A DNA stretch of 64,000 nt, from NCBI RefSeq assembly GCF_013409645.1, contig NZ_JACCBG010000001.1, positions 2,540,001 to 2,604,000 on the forward strand, in the 5' to 3' direction. A program made the position numbers and the translations under genes. The DNA is from Nocardioides panaciterrulae. Its GTDB lineage: Bacteria; Actinomycetota; Actinomycetes; Propionibacteriales; Nocardioidaceae. This document shows positions 55,647 through 64,000 of the stretch, one piece after another (position 1 is the first letter of the stretch; the number at the start of each line of letters is the position of its first letter). The notes beneath the pieces are model-generated. The model was not told where the DNA came from. It was given only the letters and a program-made list of their open reading frames with translations, and searched no databases.

Positions 55647-56926
55647 TGCGGCAGCCTCCATCCCAGTCGGGTCGCGAGCTCCCTCAGCTCCGACCACTCA
55701 GCGCGTTCCGCGGCGGACTCACCCTCCCCCGCCGTGCACCCGGTCGGCACCACGGGCGGCACCTGGTAGGTGGTCGACGAGAGGTCCGGGCCACGCTCGA
55801 AGTCCAGGACCTCGGCGATGTTGCGGGCGTGGCGGTCCCGCGGCGTGAGCGGCTCCAGACCCCAGCGCCACTCGATCATCCGCAGGATCGACGTGTGGTC
55901 GTAGGTGTGGTGCGCGACGTGGCCGCGGCGGGCCAGCGGGGAGATCAGCACCGCCGGCACCCGGAAGCCCCGCAGCGACATCTTCCTCCAGGCGTCGGGG
56001 GCGTGGGCCGGGGCGACGTGGTCGTAGAAGCCGCCCCACTCGTCGTAGTTGACGACCAGCACGGTCTTCTCCCAGCCCGGACCGTTGCGGACGGCGTCGT
56101 ACACCTGGTTGAGGAAGTGCTCCCCGGCCCGGATGTCGGCGTGCGGGTGGTCGTCGCTGGAGGTGCCGGACCCCTCGTCGGTGAACTGGGGGTCGACGAA
56201 CGACACCGCGGGCAGGGTGCCGGCCGCGGCGTCGGTGAGGAACTGCGCGAACGGCACCGAGATGTCGAGGTGCTTGTCGTACCAGAGGGCCGTGAACGGC
56301 ACGTCGGAGAAGTAGTAGCGACCGGTGACGCCCTGGCCGGCCAGCCGGTCCCAGATCGTCGGGAGGGTGCACTGCGCGGTGCTGTTGTGGACCCGGTCGG
56401 TGCGCGCCGCGTGCTGGTAGAAGCGGTTGGGGTAGGTCTCGGCCATGGTCGCGGCGAAGTAGCGGTCGAAGGTCGTCCAGTCCCCCGCGGCCCGGCCGAG
56501 GAAGGCCAGGTCGTCCTGCTCGTAGTAGCCGATCGCCAGCAGGTCGTTCTCCCCCGAGCGCAGGAAGCCGTCGCAGCGCCCCCGGTCCAGCTGGATCCGG
56601 CCGCCCTCCCAGGAGTGGTCGGGGTCGGCGTAGCCGCAGCTCGCGAAGACCTCGAGGTGGTGGGTGGGATGGACCCGGCCGTACCGGTCGCGGAACCTCA
56701 GGCCGGCCTGCCTGCCGTCCGCGCCGGGCAGCCAGCCCAGGAAGTGGTCGAAGGAGCGGTTCTCCATCATCACGACCACCACGTGCTCGATGCCGGAGTG
56801 GGCGGGGTCGGGCAGCGGAGGGGCGGCCGCCTGCGCCTGGTCGGGCCACCACCGGCCGGCGGCAGCCGCGACGACGAGTCCCGAAGCCGCGGCCGTACCC
56901 AGCAGGTCTCGTCGCGAGAGCGTCAC
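55643..56926 (-). CDS. Tat-exported phospholipase C-type phosphoesterase
   Basis: A 427-residue enzyme of the non-specific phospholipase C/acid phosphatase family. The Tat signal SRRDLLG is at residues 4-10, followed by a hydrophobic stretch. The family opening is HVVVVMMENRSFDHFLGW, and further motifs are SFVDPQFTDEG, VVNYDEWGGFYDHV and VLISPLARRG. It likely releases phosphate or lipid headgroups outside the cell. GTG 56926 is chosen for the Tat signal; GATAGT lies 6 nt upstream and may be a leaderless -10. Confidence 0.9.
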   Translation of the reverse strand: MTLSRRDLLGTAAASGLVVAAAAGRWWPDQAQAAAPPLPDPAHSGIEHVVVVMMENRSFDHFLGWLPGADGRQAGLRFRDRYGRVHPTHHLEVFASCGYADPDHSWEGGRIQLDRGRCDGFLRSGENDLLAIGYYEQDDLAFLGRAAGDWTTFDRYFAATMAETYPNRFYQHAARTDRVHNSTAQCTLPTIWDRLAGQGVTGRYYFSDVPFTALWYDKHLDISVPFAQFLTDAAAGTLPAVSFVDPQFTDEGSGTSSDDHPHADIRAGEHFLNQVYDAVRNGPGWEKTVLVVNYDEWGGFYDHVAPAHAPDAWRKMSLRGFRVPAVLISPLARRGHVAHHTYDHTSILRMIEWRWGLEPLTPRDRHARNIAEVLDFERGPDLSSTTYQVPPVVPTGCTAGEGESAAERAEWSELRELATRLGWRLPQ

Positions 56927-57058
56927 GCCCGCACTATCCCGGATCGCCGCGCCGCCGGCCACCGCCCGATCCCACTGTTCACCGGCCCGTCACCCGCATG
57001 CCGCCCGATTGTCGCCCGGCCGTCGGCGAGCACGCTGCCCGCCCGACTGCTCCTCGTC

Positions 57059-57064
57059 TACCCT
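57059..57064 (+). promoter_or_regulatory. -10 hexamer of the DevS-like kinase gene (leaderless)
   Basis: TACCCT lies exactly 6 nt before the GTG at 57071. Confidence 0.55.
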
Positions 57065-57070
57065 CGTCGC

Positions 57071-58708
57071 GTGGAGGGTGAGCGCGGGGACGCCGTGGTG
57101 CCTGAGGGCGACCTCAGCGTGCTGCTACGGGTGCAGGCCCGGATCTCGAGCGTCCTGGACCTGCCGACGGTGCTGCGGCGGGTCGTCGAGGCCGGCCTCG
57201 AGCTGACCGGCGCCCGGTACGGCGCCCTGGGCGTGGTCGCGGCCGACGGGCGGGACCTCGAGCAGTTCGTCCACGTCGGGATGGACGCCGCGACGGTCGA
57301 GGCGATCGGCCATCTCCCCGAGGGCAAGGGCCTGCTCGGCGCGCTCATCGACGACCCGCGGCCGATCCGGCTCGCGAACCTCTCCGAGGACCCTCGTTCG
57401 AGCGGCTTCCCTGCCGGGCACCCCGAGCTGCGGGGCTTCCTGGGGGCGCCGGTGCGGATCCGCGACAAGGTGTTCGGCAACCTCTACCTCGCGACGTCGG
57501 AACCCGGGGCGTTCACCGAGCGGCACGAGCAGCTGGTCGTCTGGCTGGCGAACGTCGCGGGCACCGCGATCGAGAACGCCCGCTTCTACGACACCGGGCA
57601 GCGTCGGGAACGCTGGCTGCAGGCCTCCAGCGACACCACGCTGCGGATGCTCACCGGCACGCCGGTGGAGATGTTCGAGTCCATCGCCCGCAGCGTGCTG
57701 GAGCTCTCCGAGGCCGACGTGGTCACGGTCATCCAGCCCGCGGCGGACGGGGAGTCCCTGGTCGTCGAGGTCGCGGTCGGCGCCGGGGCCGAGGAGCTGA
57801 TGGCCTCGTCCTACCCCAGCGCGGGCACGCTGACCAAGCACGTGCTGGAGACCGGCACCCCCGTGGTCGTGGACAGCACCCGCGACCGGCTCCCCCAGCC
57901 GCTGAGCGTCTACCTGTCCGCGGTGGTGCCGGTCGGGCCGGTGATGGTCCTGCCCCTGGTCGGCACCGTCACGGCCAAGCCCCGGGGGGTGCTGATGGTG
58001 GGCCGGCTGCGGGGGCGCCGTCGCTTCGACGACGACGAGGTCGACATGGCCAGCGGCTTCGCCAACCACGCCTCGATCGCCCTGGAGCTGCTCGAGGCAC
58101 GACGCGACCAGCAGCGGGTGCTGCTGCTCGAGGACCGCGCCCGGATCGCCCGCGACCTGCACGACCACGTGATCCAGCAGCTGTTCGCCGCCGGCATGGG
58201 CCTGCAGGGCGTCGCCGCAGGCCTCGCCGGGCAGGAGGCCGCCCAGGTGGAGCGGATCGTCGGGCAGGTCGACGAGGCGATCCGGCAGATCCGGTCCTCG
58301 ATCTTCCAGCTCACCCCCCAGCGGTTCAGCGGCCAGCTGCGCAAGGCGGTGCTGGAGGCCGCGGCCGAGGTCACCCCGGCGCTGGGGTTCTCCCCCGACG
58401 TCGGCTTCAGCGGCCCCGTCGACCTGCTCAGCGACCCGGACCTCACCGCGGACGTCGTGGCCGTGGTCCGCGAGGGCCTGACGAACATCGCCCGGCACGC
58501 GAACGCCTCGGGTGCCCAGGTGCTCGTGTCGGGCACCACCGAGCAGATGACCGTGACCGTCACCGACGACGGGGTCGGGCTGGGCGAGGTCGGCCGGCGC
58601 AGCGGGCTGGACAACATCCGGCGCCGGGCGAAGCGCCGCTCAGGGACGCTCTCGTTCGAGGACCGCGCTCCCGGCACCCGGGTCACCTGGACCGCTCGGG
58701 TCGGTTGA
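57071..58708 (+). CDS. DevS/DosT-type GAF-GAF sensor histidine kinase
   Basis: A 545-residue cytoplasmic kinase. Two GAF domains (about 28-172 and 197-345) are followed by a HisKA_3 domain with phospho-His364 in IARDLHDHVIQQLF and an HATPase domain (LTNIARHA, VTDDGVGLG, GLDNIRRRA). The order matches mycobacterial DosS/DevS, which senses O2, NO or redox through heme in GAF-A. His117 in GFPAGHPEL sits where the family has a conserved His, but this motif also occurs in non-heme members. No response regulator is adjacent. The 3' end overlaps the convergent USP gene by 69 bp. Confidence 0.92.
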   Translation: MEGERGDAVVPEGDLSVLLRVQARISSVLDLPTVLRRVVEAGLELTGARYGALGVVAADGRDLEQFVHVGMDAATVEAIGHLPEGKGLLGALIDDPRPIRLANLSEDPRSSGFPAGHPELRGFLGAPVRIRDKVFGNLYLATSEPGAFTERHEQLVVWLANVAGTAIENARFYDTGQRRERWLQASSDTTLRMLTGTPVEMFESIARSVLELSEADVVTVIQPAADGESLVVEVAVGAGAEELMASSYPSAGTLTKHVLETGTPVVVDSTRDRLPQPLSVYLSAVVPVGPVMVLPLVGTVTAKPRGVLMVGRLRGRRRFDDDEVDMASGFANHASIALELLEARRDQQRVLLLEDRARIARDLHDHVIQQLFAAGMGLQGVAAGLAGQEAAQVERIVGQVDEAIRQIRSSIFQLTPQRFSGQLRKAVLEAAAEVTPALGFSPDVGFSGPVDLLSDPDLTADVVAVVREGLTNIARHANASGAQVLVSGTTEQMTVTVTDDGVGLGEVGRRSGLDNIRRRAKRRSGTLSFEDRAPGTRVTWTARVG

Positions 58709-59605
58709 GGTCGGGTGGGCCGGTACGACGGCCACCGAGCAGTGGGCGTGCTCGGCCACGGCCCGGCGTACACCTCCCAGCCCCCACGGCCCGGGACCGT
58801 GGCGCGGCCGGCTGCCGAGCACGACGAGGCCGGCCGCCTCCGACAGCCGGGTCAGGTGGCCCACCGCGGGGCCACGGACCAGCTCGCTCTCGACCCGCAC
58901 GTGCGGGTAGCGGTCGGACAGCGCGGCCACCTGCTCGGCCAGCACCTTGCCCTCCGGGGTGTCCCCGGTGACCGGGCCCTCGTGGACCCGGTGGTGCCCG
59001 CCCACCTCGACGGGCAGGCACCGGGTCACCGTCAGCGGCGCACCGTGACGGCTGGCCTGGTCGAAGGCGAAGCCGACGGCGGCCTCGGCCTGGGGCGTGC
59101 CGTCGGTGCCCACCACGATCCACCGCCGCCCGACCGGCTCACCCCGCTCGTCGTGCTCACCGCGGACCACGAGGACCGGGCACGGCGCGTGCTGGGAGAC
59201 CCACAGGCCCACGGACCCGAGCAGCAGGTGCCGCATCGTGCTCCGCCCCCTGGAGGCCAGCACCAGCAGTGAGGAGCTGCGGCCGCACTCCGCGAGCGCC
59301 TCGCGGGCGTCGAGCGTGCTCCACACCAGGGTGACCCGCACCTTCGGCGCCTGGGCACGGGCGAGGTGGCCGGCGTGGTGCAGGACCTCCTCCGCGGCCT
59401 GGTCCAGCGCCTCGGTCAGCTCCAGCGGCGGCACCATGGCGCCAAGCGCGGAGTAGACGGTGGGCCGGGGGTCGTAGGCGTGCACGATGCACAGCGGACG
59501 GTCCTGCAGCTCGGCCTCGCGCACCGCCCGGTGCAGCGCGACCAGGCTCACCTCGGACTCGTCGACACCGACCGTGATCGCACCGCTGGGGACCTCGCCT
59601 GCCAT
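58640..59605 (-). CDS. Universal stress protein with two UspA domains
   Basis: A 321-residue tandem UspA protein. Domain 1 begins ITVGVDESEVSLVALHRA and ends with the nucleotide-loop region LLLGSVGLWVSQHAPCPVLVV; domain 2 begins WIVVGTDGTPQAEAA and ends GLGGVRRAVAEHAHCSVAVVP. Such double USPs are typical dormancy-regulon genes in mycobacteria, controlled by DosR downstream of DosS/T, and here one lies beside a DosS-like kinase. ATG 59605 has AAGGGTGAG 3-4 nt upstream. The last 69 bp overlap the convergent kinase gene. Confidence 0.92.
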   Translation of the reverse strand: MAGEVPSGAITVGVDESEVSLVALHRAVREAELQDRPLCIVHAYDPRPTVYSALGAMVPPLELTEALDQAAEEVLHHAGHLARAQAPKVRVTLVWSTLDAREALAECGRSSSLLVLASRGRSTMRHLLLGSVGLWVSQHAPCPVLVVRGEHDERGEPVGRRWIVVGTDGTPQAEAAVGFAFDQASRHGAPLTVTRCLPVEVGGHHRVHEGPVTGDTPEGKVLAEQVAALSDRYPHVRVESELVRGPAVGHLTRLSEAAGLVVLGSRPRHGPGPWGLGGVRRAVAEHAHCSVAVVPAHPTSTDPSGPGDPGAGSAVLERERP

Positions 59606-59737
59606 GGGCTCACCCTTGCGGTCCGGCCTGCGGACCGGCAGCGGCGGACGGCACGGCGGCCGCGGGACCAAGGGCCCGGTTGCGGCGTCGCGCGGGGGCG
59701 TCGCTGCCCCCGGCCACCGCCCGCCGTGTCCGCCCGA

Positions 59738-59930
59738 TGCCGCTCCCGGGTGTACGCACGTGCGTACACCGCGGAGCGAGGCCCGGGGCGCCGGGACTCC
59801 GACTGCGGCGTCCCCCGAGGCGACGTTCGGTTGCCTCGCCGGCTCGCGGCTGACAGCCGCCGCATCCACCCGGTGCCGCTCCCGGGTGTACGCACGTGCG
59901 TACACCGCGGAGCGAGGCCCGGGGCGCCGG
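59738..59930. repeat. Two identical 57-bp copies containing a perfect CACGTG-centred palindrome
   Basis: Copies at 59738-59794 and 59874-59930 are identical over 57 bp, offset 136 bp. Each holds a perfect 22-bp palindrome (59749-59770 and 59885-59906): GGTGTACGCAC followed by its inverse, centred on CACGTG, extended imperfectly by CGCTCC/GGAGCG on each side. The 59606-59990 gap between ispG and the USP gene has no convincing gene. The promoter of the USP gene is probably at the 59606-59740 end. Confidence 0.9.
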
Positions 59931-59990
59931 AACCCGGGGTTCACGCCATCGTGGTGGGCGGACCCGCCCGACCGTGGCGCCGGCGAGCCG

Positions 59991-61142
<1,152 letters not shown>

Positions 61143-61149
61143 GCCCCAG

Positions 61150-61155
61150 AGGCTA
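61150..61155 (-). promoter_or_regulatory. -10 hexamer of ispG (near-leaderless)
   Basis: On the minus strand TAGCCT lies 7 nt before the ATG at 61142. It falls between the rip1 stop and the ispG start, so ispG can be transcribed apart from dxr-rip1. Confidence 0.5.
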
Positions 61156-61173
61156 CCGGCCGGCACCGCACGC

Positions 61174-62535
61174 TCACGAGGAGAGGTGGAGGGGTACGAC
61201 GAGGTCGCCGACGATCAGCACCACGCCCATCACCAGCAGGCAGGCGGCCACGGCGTACGCGATCGGGAGCAGCTTCGCCACGTCGACGTAACCGGGATCG
61301 GGACGCCGACGCAACCGCGCGAGGCCCCGGCGCAGCGCCTCCCAGAGCGCGCCCGCGATGTGCCCGCCGTCCAGCGGCAGCAGCGGCACGAAGTTGAACA
61401 TGCCGATGAAGAAGTTGAACCCGCCGATCAGCGAGGCGAGGAACACCGCCTTCTCCGCCAGCGGGAAGCCCTGCGCCGAGACCGTCTCGCCGGCCATCCG
61501 GCCGCCGCCCACGATGCTCACCGGGCTGTCGATGGACCGCGGGTGCACCCCAGCGATCGCCTCGGCCACCCCCCACACCTTCACGGGGAGGGTGGCGAGG
61601 GCCTTGACCGTCGTGACCGTCATCGTGCCCATCTGCTGGAGCGTGAAGAGCGGTCCGCCCTTGGTGACCACCTCATGGGTGGTGGGCGAGACGCCCAGGA
61701 AGCCCACCTGGTGCAGGGTCATGTCGGTGTTCGAGGTCGGACGGGCCTCGACCGTGGTGCTGGTGGTGCCGGACAGCTCCTTGCCGTCGCGCCGGTAGCC
61801 GATCACCGCGCGGCCGTCGGAGTTGCCGCGGATCAGCGCGCGCAGCTGGTCCCAGCCGGTGACCTTCGTGCCGTTGAAGCTGGTGATCACGTCACCGGGC
61901 CGCAGCCCCGCCTCGGCCGCCGGGCTCACCGGGTCGCTCGGCCGGCAGCGGGTGCGGTTGTCCTCGAAGGGGATCACGCATCGCGACACCGAGGAGATGA
62001 CCGGCTGGCCCGGGTCGGCGACCGCCTCCCGGGTGCCGTACGTCGCGAAGACCGCCCAGAAGATCGCGAAGGCGATCAGGAGGTTCACCGACGGGCCGGC
62101 GGCCATCACGATGACCTTCTTCCACCACGCCTTCTTGTAGAAGAGTCGGTCGCTGTCCTCGGGCCCGATCGTGTCCCACTCCGCCGCACGCGCGTCGGTG
62201 ATGAGCTGGGTGAACATGCCCGTGTTGGACTTGCGCACCCGGACGACGGTGTTGCCCTCCGCGTCGTGGGTGACCTCATCGGCCACGCCTTCCGCCCCCG
62301 GCGGGAGCATCCCGACGATCTTGACGTAGCCGCCGAGCGGGATCGCCTTGACGCCGTACTCGGTCTCGCCGACCTGCTTGCTCCACACGGTGGGGCCGAA
62401 CCCGACGAAGTACTGCGTCACCTTCGTGCCGAACGCCTTGGCCGGGATCATGTGGCCGAGCTCGTGCAGGCCGATCGACGCCAGGATGGCGAAGGCGAAG
62501 ATCAGCACTCCCAGCGTGTAGTAGACGGCGGTCAT
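61174..62535 (-). CDS. rip1: M50 site-2 protease Rip1/RseP
   Basis: A 453-residue intramembrane zinc protease. The zinc motif HELGH (His24, Glu25, His28) is in the first membrane helix, a PDZ domain ([13 protein letters not shown]) in the middle, and the third-ligand motif [13 protein letters not shown] near the C-terminus. In mycobacteria Rip1 cuts anti-sigma factors to release extracytoplasmic sigma factors. ATG 62535 overlaps the dxr stop by 4 nt. Confidence 0.96.
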   Translation of the reverse strand: MTAVYYTLGVLIFAFAILASIGLHELGHMIPAKAFGTKVTQYFVGFGPTVWSKQVGETEYGVKAIPLGGYVKIVGMLPPGAEGVADEVTHDAEGNTVVRVRKSNTGMFTQLITDARAAEWDTIGPEDSDRLFYKKAWWKKVIVMAAGPSVNLLIAFAIFWAVFATYGTREAVADPGQPVISSVSRCVIPFEDNRTRCRPSDPVSPAAEAGLRPGDVITSFNGTKVTGWDQLRALIRGNSDGRAVIGYRRDGKELSGTTSTTVEARPTSNTDMTLHQVGFLGVSPTTHEVVTKGGPLFTLQQMGTMTVTTVKALATLPVKVWGVAEAIAGVHPRSIDSPVSIVGGGRMAGETVSAQGFPLAEKAVFLASLIGGFNFFIGMFNFVPLLPLDGGHIAGALWEALRRGLARLRRRPDPGYVDVAKLLPIAYAVAACLLVMGVVLIVGDLVVPLHLSS

Positions 62536-63641
62536 GAAGCCCCTTCGATCCGGCGGTCAGCAGCGCTGCGAGCCCATCCGTCAGCGTCCAGGACGTCCTC
62601 GACGGAGAGCCGCTGCTTCGAGGGTACGGCGTGTTCGGCGAGCACGGCGGCAACCGTGGGCACGATGTCGGTGAAGGCCAGCCTTCCGCGGCGGAACGCG
62701 TCGACGCACACCTCGTTGGCGGCGTTGTAGACCGCCGGGGCGGTGCCGCCGCTCTCCCCCGCCCGGCGGGCCAGCGACACGGCCGGGAACGCCTCGTCGT
62801 CGAGCGGGAAGAAGTCCCAGCTCGACGCCTTCGACCAGTCGCAGCCGGGTCCGGCGTCGGGGACGCGGTCCGGCCAGGCCAGACCCAGCGCGATCGGGAT
62901 CAGCATGGAGGGCCACGACGCCTGGGCGATCGTCGAGCCGTCGTGGAACTCGACCATCGAGTGGATCATCTGCTGGGGGTGCACGACGACGTCGATCCGG
63001 TCGAACGGGACGCCGAACAGCAGGTGCGCCTCGATGACCTCCAGGCCCTTGTTGACCAGGGTCGCGGAGTTGATGGTGATGACCGGGCCCATCGAGAAGT
63101 TGGGGTGGTCGAGGGCCTGCTCCGGGGTCACGTCCGCGAGCTCCGCGCGGGTCCGGCCTCGGAACGGGCCGCCGCTCGCGGTCAGCACCAGCCGGCGTAC
63201 CTCCGCAGGGCTTCCACCGCGCAGGCACTGCGCGATCGCGGAGTGCTCGGAGTCGACCGGGACGATCTGGCCCGGCTTCGCTCGTTCGAGGACGAGCGGG
63301 CCTCCGATGATCAGCGACTCCTTGTTGGCCAGCGCCAGCGTGTTGCCGGCATCCAGCGCGGTCAGCGTGGGGCGCAGGCCCACCGCGCCGGTGATCGCGT
63401 TGAGGACGACGTCGCAGGCGAGGCCGGCCGCCTCGCAGGAGGCGTCCTCGCCGAGGCCGTGCACCACGGGGCGGAACTCCGCCACCTGCTGCTCGAACAG
63501 CTCGGGGTTGCCGCCGCCCGCGGTCAGTCCCACGACCCGGAACCGGTCGGGGTTGGCGCGCACCAGGTCCAGCGCCTGGGTGCCGATCGACCCGGTGGAA
63601 CCGAGGACGACGATCGAGCGGGGGCCGTGGGGAGAGCTCAC
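62532..63641 (-). CDS. dxr: 1-deoxy-D-xylulose 5-phosphate reductoisomerase
   Basis: A 369-residue enzyme making MEP, the first committed intermediate of the pathway that includes ispG. The NADPH site is [24 protein letters not shown] holds substrate residues, VDSEHSAI carries metal-binding acids, and SGGPFRG is the flexible-loop region. GTG 63641 starts the conserved domain; the open frame continues upstream without family likeness. Divergent from the gabT-like gene. Confidence 0.96.
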   Translation of the reverse strand: MSSPHGPRSIVVLGSTGSIGTQALDLVRANPDRFRVVGLTAGGGNPELFEQQVAEFRPVVHGLGEDASCEAAGLACDVVLNAITGAVGLRPTLTALDAGNTLALANKESLIIGGPLVLERAKPGQIVPVDSEHSAIAQCLRGGSPAEVRRLVLTASGGPFRGRTRAELADVTPEQALDHPNFSMGPVITINSATLVNKGLEVIEAHLLFGVPFDRIDVVVHPQQMIHSMVEFHDGSTIAQASWPSMLIPIALGLAWPDRVPDAGPGCDWSKASSWDFFPLDDEAFPAVSLARRAGESGGTAPAVYNAANEVCVDAFRRGRLAFTDIVPTVAAVLAEHAVPSKQRLSVEDVLDADGWARSAADRRIEGAS

Positions 63642-63764
63642 CGGTCCATCCTCGCAGGCCCCCGACCGCCTTCCGTCGAGGCACCGGGCCGGCGCCGAGA
63701 GGACGGCCGTGGCGGCCGGGAATACGTCGCCCCACCGCCCCTGCACAACCGGAACCGAAGCATC

Positions 63765-63770
63765 TAGGCT
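63765..63770 (+). promoter_or_regulatory. -10 hexamer of the gabT-like gene (leaderless)
   Basis: TAGGCT lies exactly 6 nt before the ATG at 63777. Confidence 0.6.
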
Positions 63771-63776
63771 CTCCAC

Positions 63777-64000
63777 ATGACCCAATCCACCGTCGCCAGC
63801 CGCACCGGCGGGCCCGCCCTGCCCCAGGAGCGCCGCCTCGTCACCGAGATCCCCGGCCCGGGCTCGCTCGAGCGTCTCGAGCGCAAGCGCGCGCTCGTGG
63901 CGGACGGCGTCGGCACCACGCTGCCCGTCTTCGTGACCGCAGCCGGCGGCGGCGTGCTCGTCGACGTCGACGGCAACTCCCTCATCGACCTCGGCTCCGG
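63777..64000 (+). CDS. gabT: 4-aminobutyrate aminotransferase, 5' part only
   Basis: The first 74 codons are visible and the frame is open to the window edge. The protein starts [17 protein letters not shown], then [19 protein letters not shown] and [16 protein letters not shown], the usual opening of actinobacterial GABA aminotransferases (class III, PLP). The active-site lysine region lies outside the window. ATG 63777 is preceded by a leaderless-type -10. Confidence 0.85.
   Translation, partial: MTQSTVASRTGGPALPQERRLVTEIPGPGSLERLERKRALVADGVGTTLPVFVTAAGGGVLVDVDGNSLIDLGS

Noticed and set aside
57071..58708. Firm call of an oxygen-sensing heme GAF domain
   Set aside because: The candidate His lies in a motif also kept in non-heme relatives, so heme binding cannot be claimed from sequence.
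61143..61166. Longer ispG start at 61166
   Set aside because: The -10-like TAGCCT lies within this extension and homologues begin at the MTEINLG position.

Overview
The window is a stretch of high-GC actinobacterial core chromosome, most likely from the Nocardioidaceae (Nocardioides-like). This rests on gene order and protein families read by eye; no search was run. The order matches mycobacterial and streptomycete neighbourhoods in several blocks: ctaE-qcrCAB / ctaF-ctaD-ctaC / adoK-type kinase / HesB protein / glycerate kinase; pspA-pspAA-htpX-pspAB; dapB / M16 protease / pnp / rpsO; ribF-truB-rbfA-infB-ylxR-nusA-rimP / DUF4439 / proS; and DUF4081 acetyltransferase / ispG / rip1 / dxr. No transposase, integrase, phage gene, CRISPR array, tRNA or rRNA was seen.

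Layout. 0-12 kb: the aerobic terminal respiratory chain. A partial ctaG and ctaE-qcrC-qcrA-qcrB diverge, an L,D-transpeptidase follows, and ctaC-ctaD-ctaF runs on the minus strand. Divergent from ctaC is a cysteine-desulfurase-like gene that lacks the PLP lysine, overlapping a TusA gene. 12-17 kb: PfkB-type kinase, small unknown protein, HesB/ErpA, glycerate kinase, acetyltransferase and an orphan nadA. 17-21 kb: an envelope-stress operon pspA-pspAA-htpX-pspAB ending in a GAF histidine kinase. 21-29 kb: aldo/keto reductase, acetyltransferase, azlCD, secreted M4 metalloprotease, dapB, methyltransferase and a SatD/DUF3307-like pair behind a palindromic operator. 29-33 kb: M16 protease, pnp, rpsO and a small DUF6458 protein. 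33.6-39.6 kb: a complete fructose PTS (ptsI divergent from fruR-fruK-fruA-ptsH), sitting inside what is usually a continuous translation-gene neighbourhood. 39.7-48.7 kb: the rimP-nusA-ylxR-infB-rbfA-truB-ribF operon plus a coupled membrane protein. 48.8-54.4 kb: lipoprotein, DUF4439 protein, HAD protein, proS, a secreted protein and the DUF4081 acetyltransferase. 54.4-59.6 kb: an apparent accessory insert with two overlapping secreted phosphoesterases, a DevS-type sensor kinase and a double universal stress protein. 60-63.6 kb: ispG, rip1 and dxr. The window ends inside a 4-aminobutyrate aminotransferase gene.

Two genome-scale signals stand out beyond the genes. First, many genes have a TANNNT -10 hexamer exactly 6 or 7 nt before the start codon, so they are probably transcribed as leaderless mRNAs. 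Second, several unrelated families of palindromic, non-coding repeats fill the intergenic gaps (5.1-5.5, 24.1, 28.6, 39.65, 43.2, 46.8-47.1 and 59.7-59.9 kb). One family is present at two distant sites; its copy at 28.6 kb is an almost perfect 96-bp dyad.
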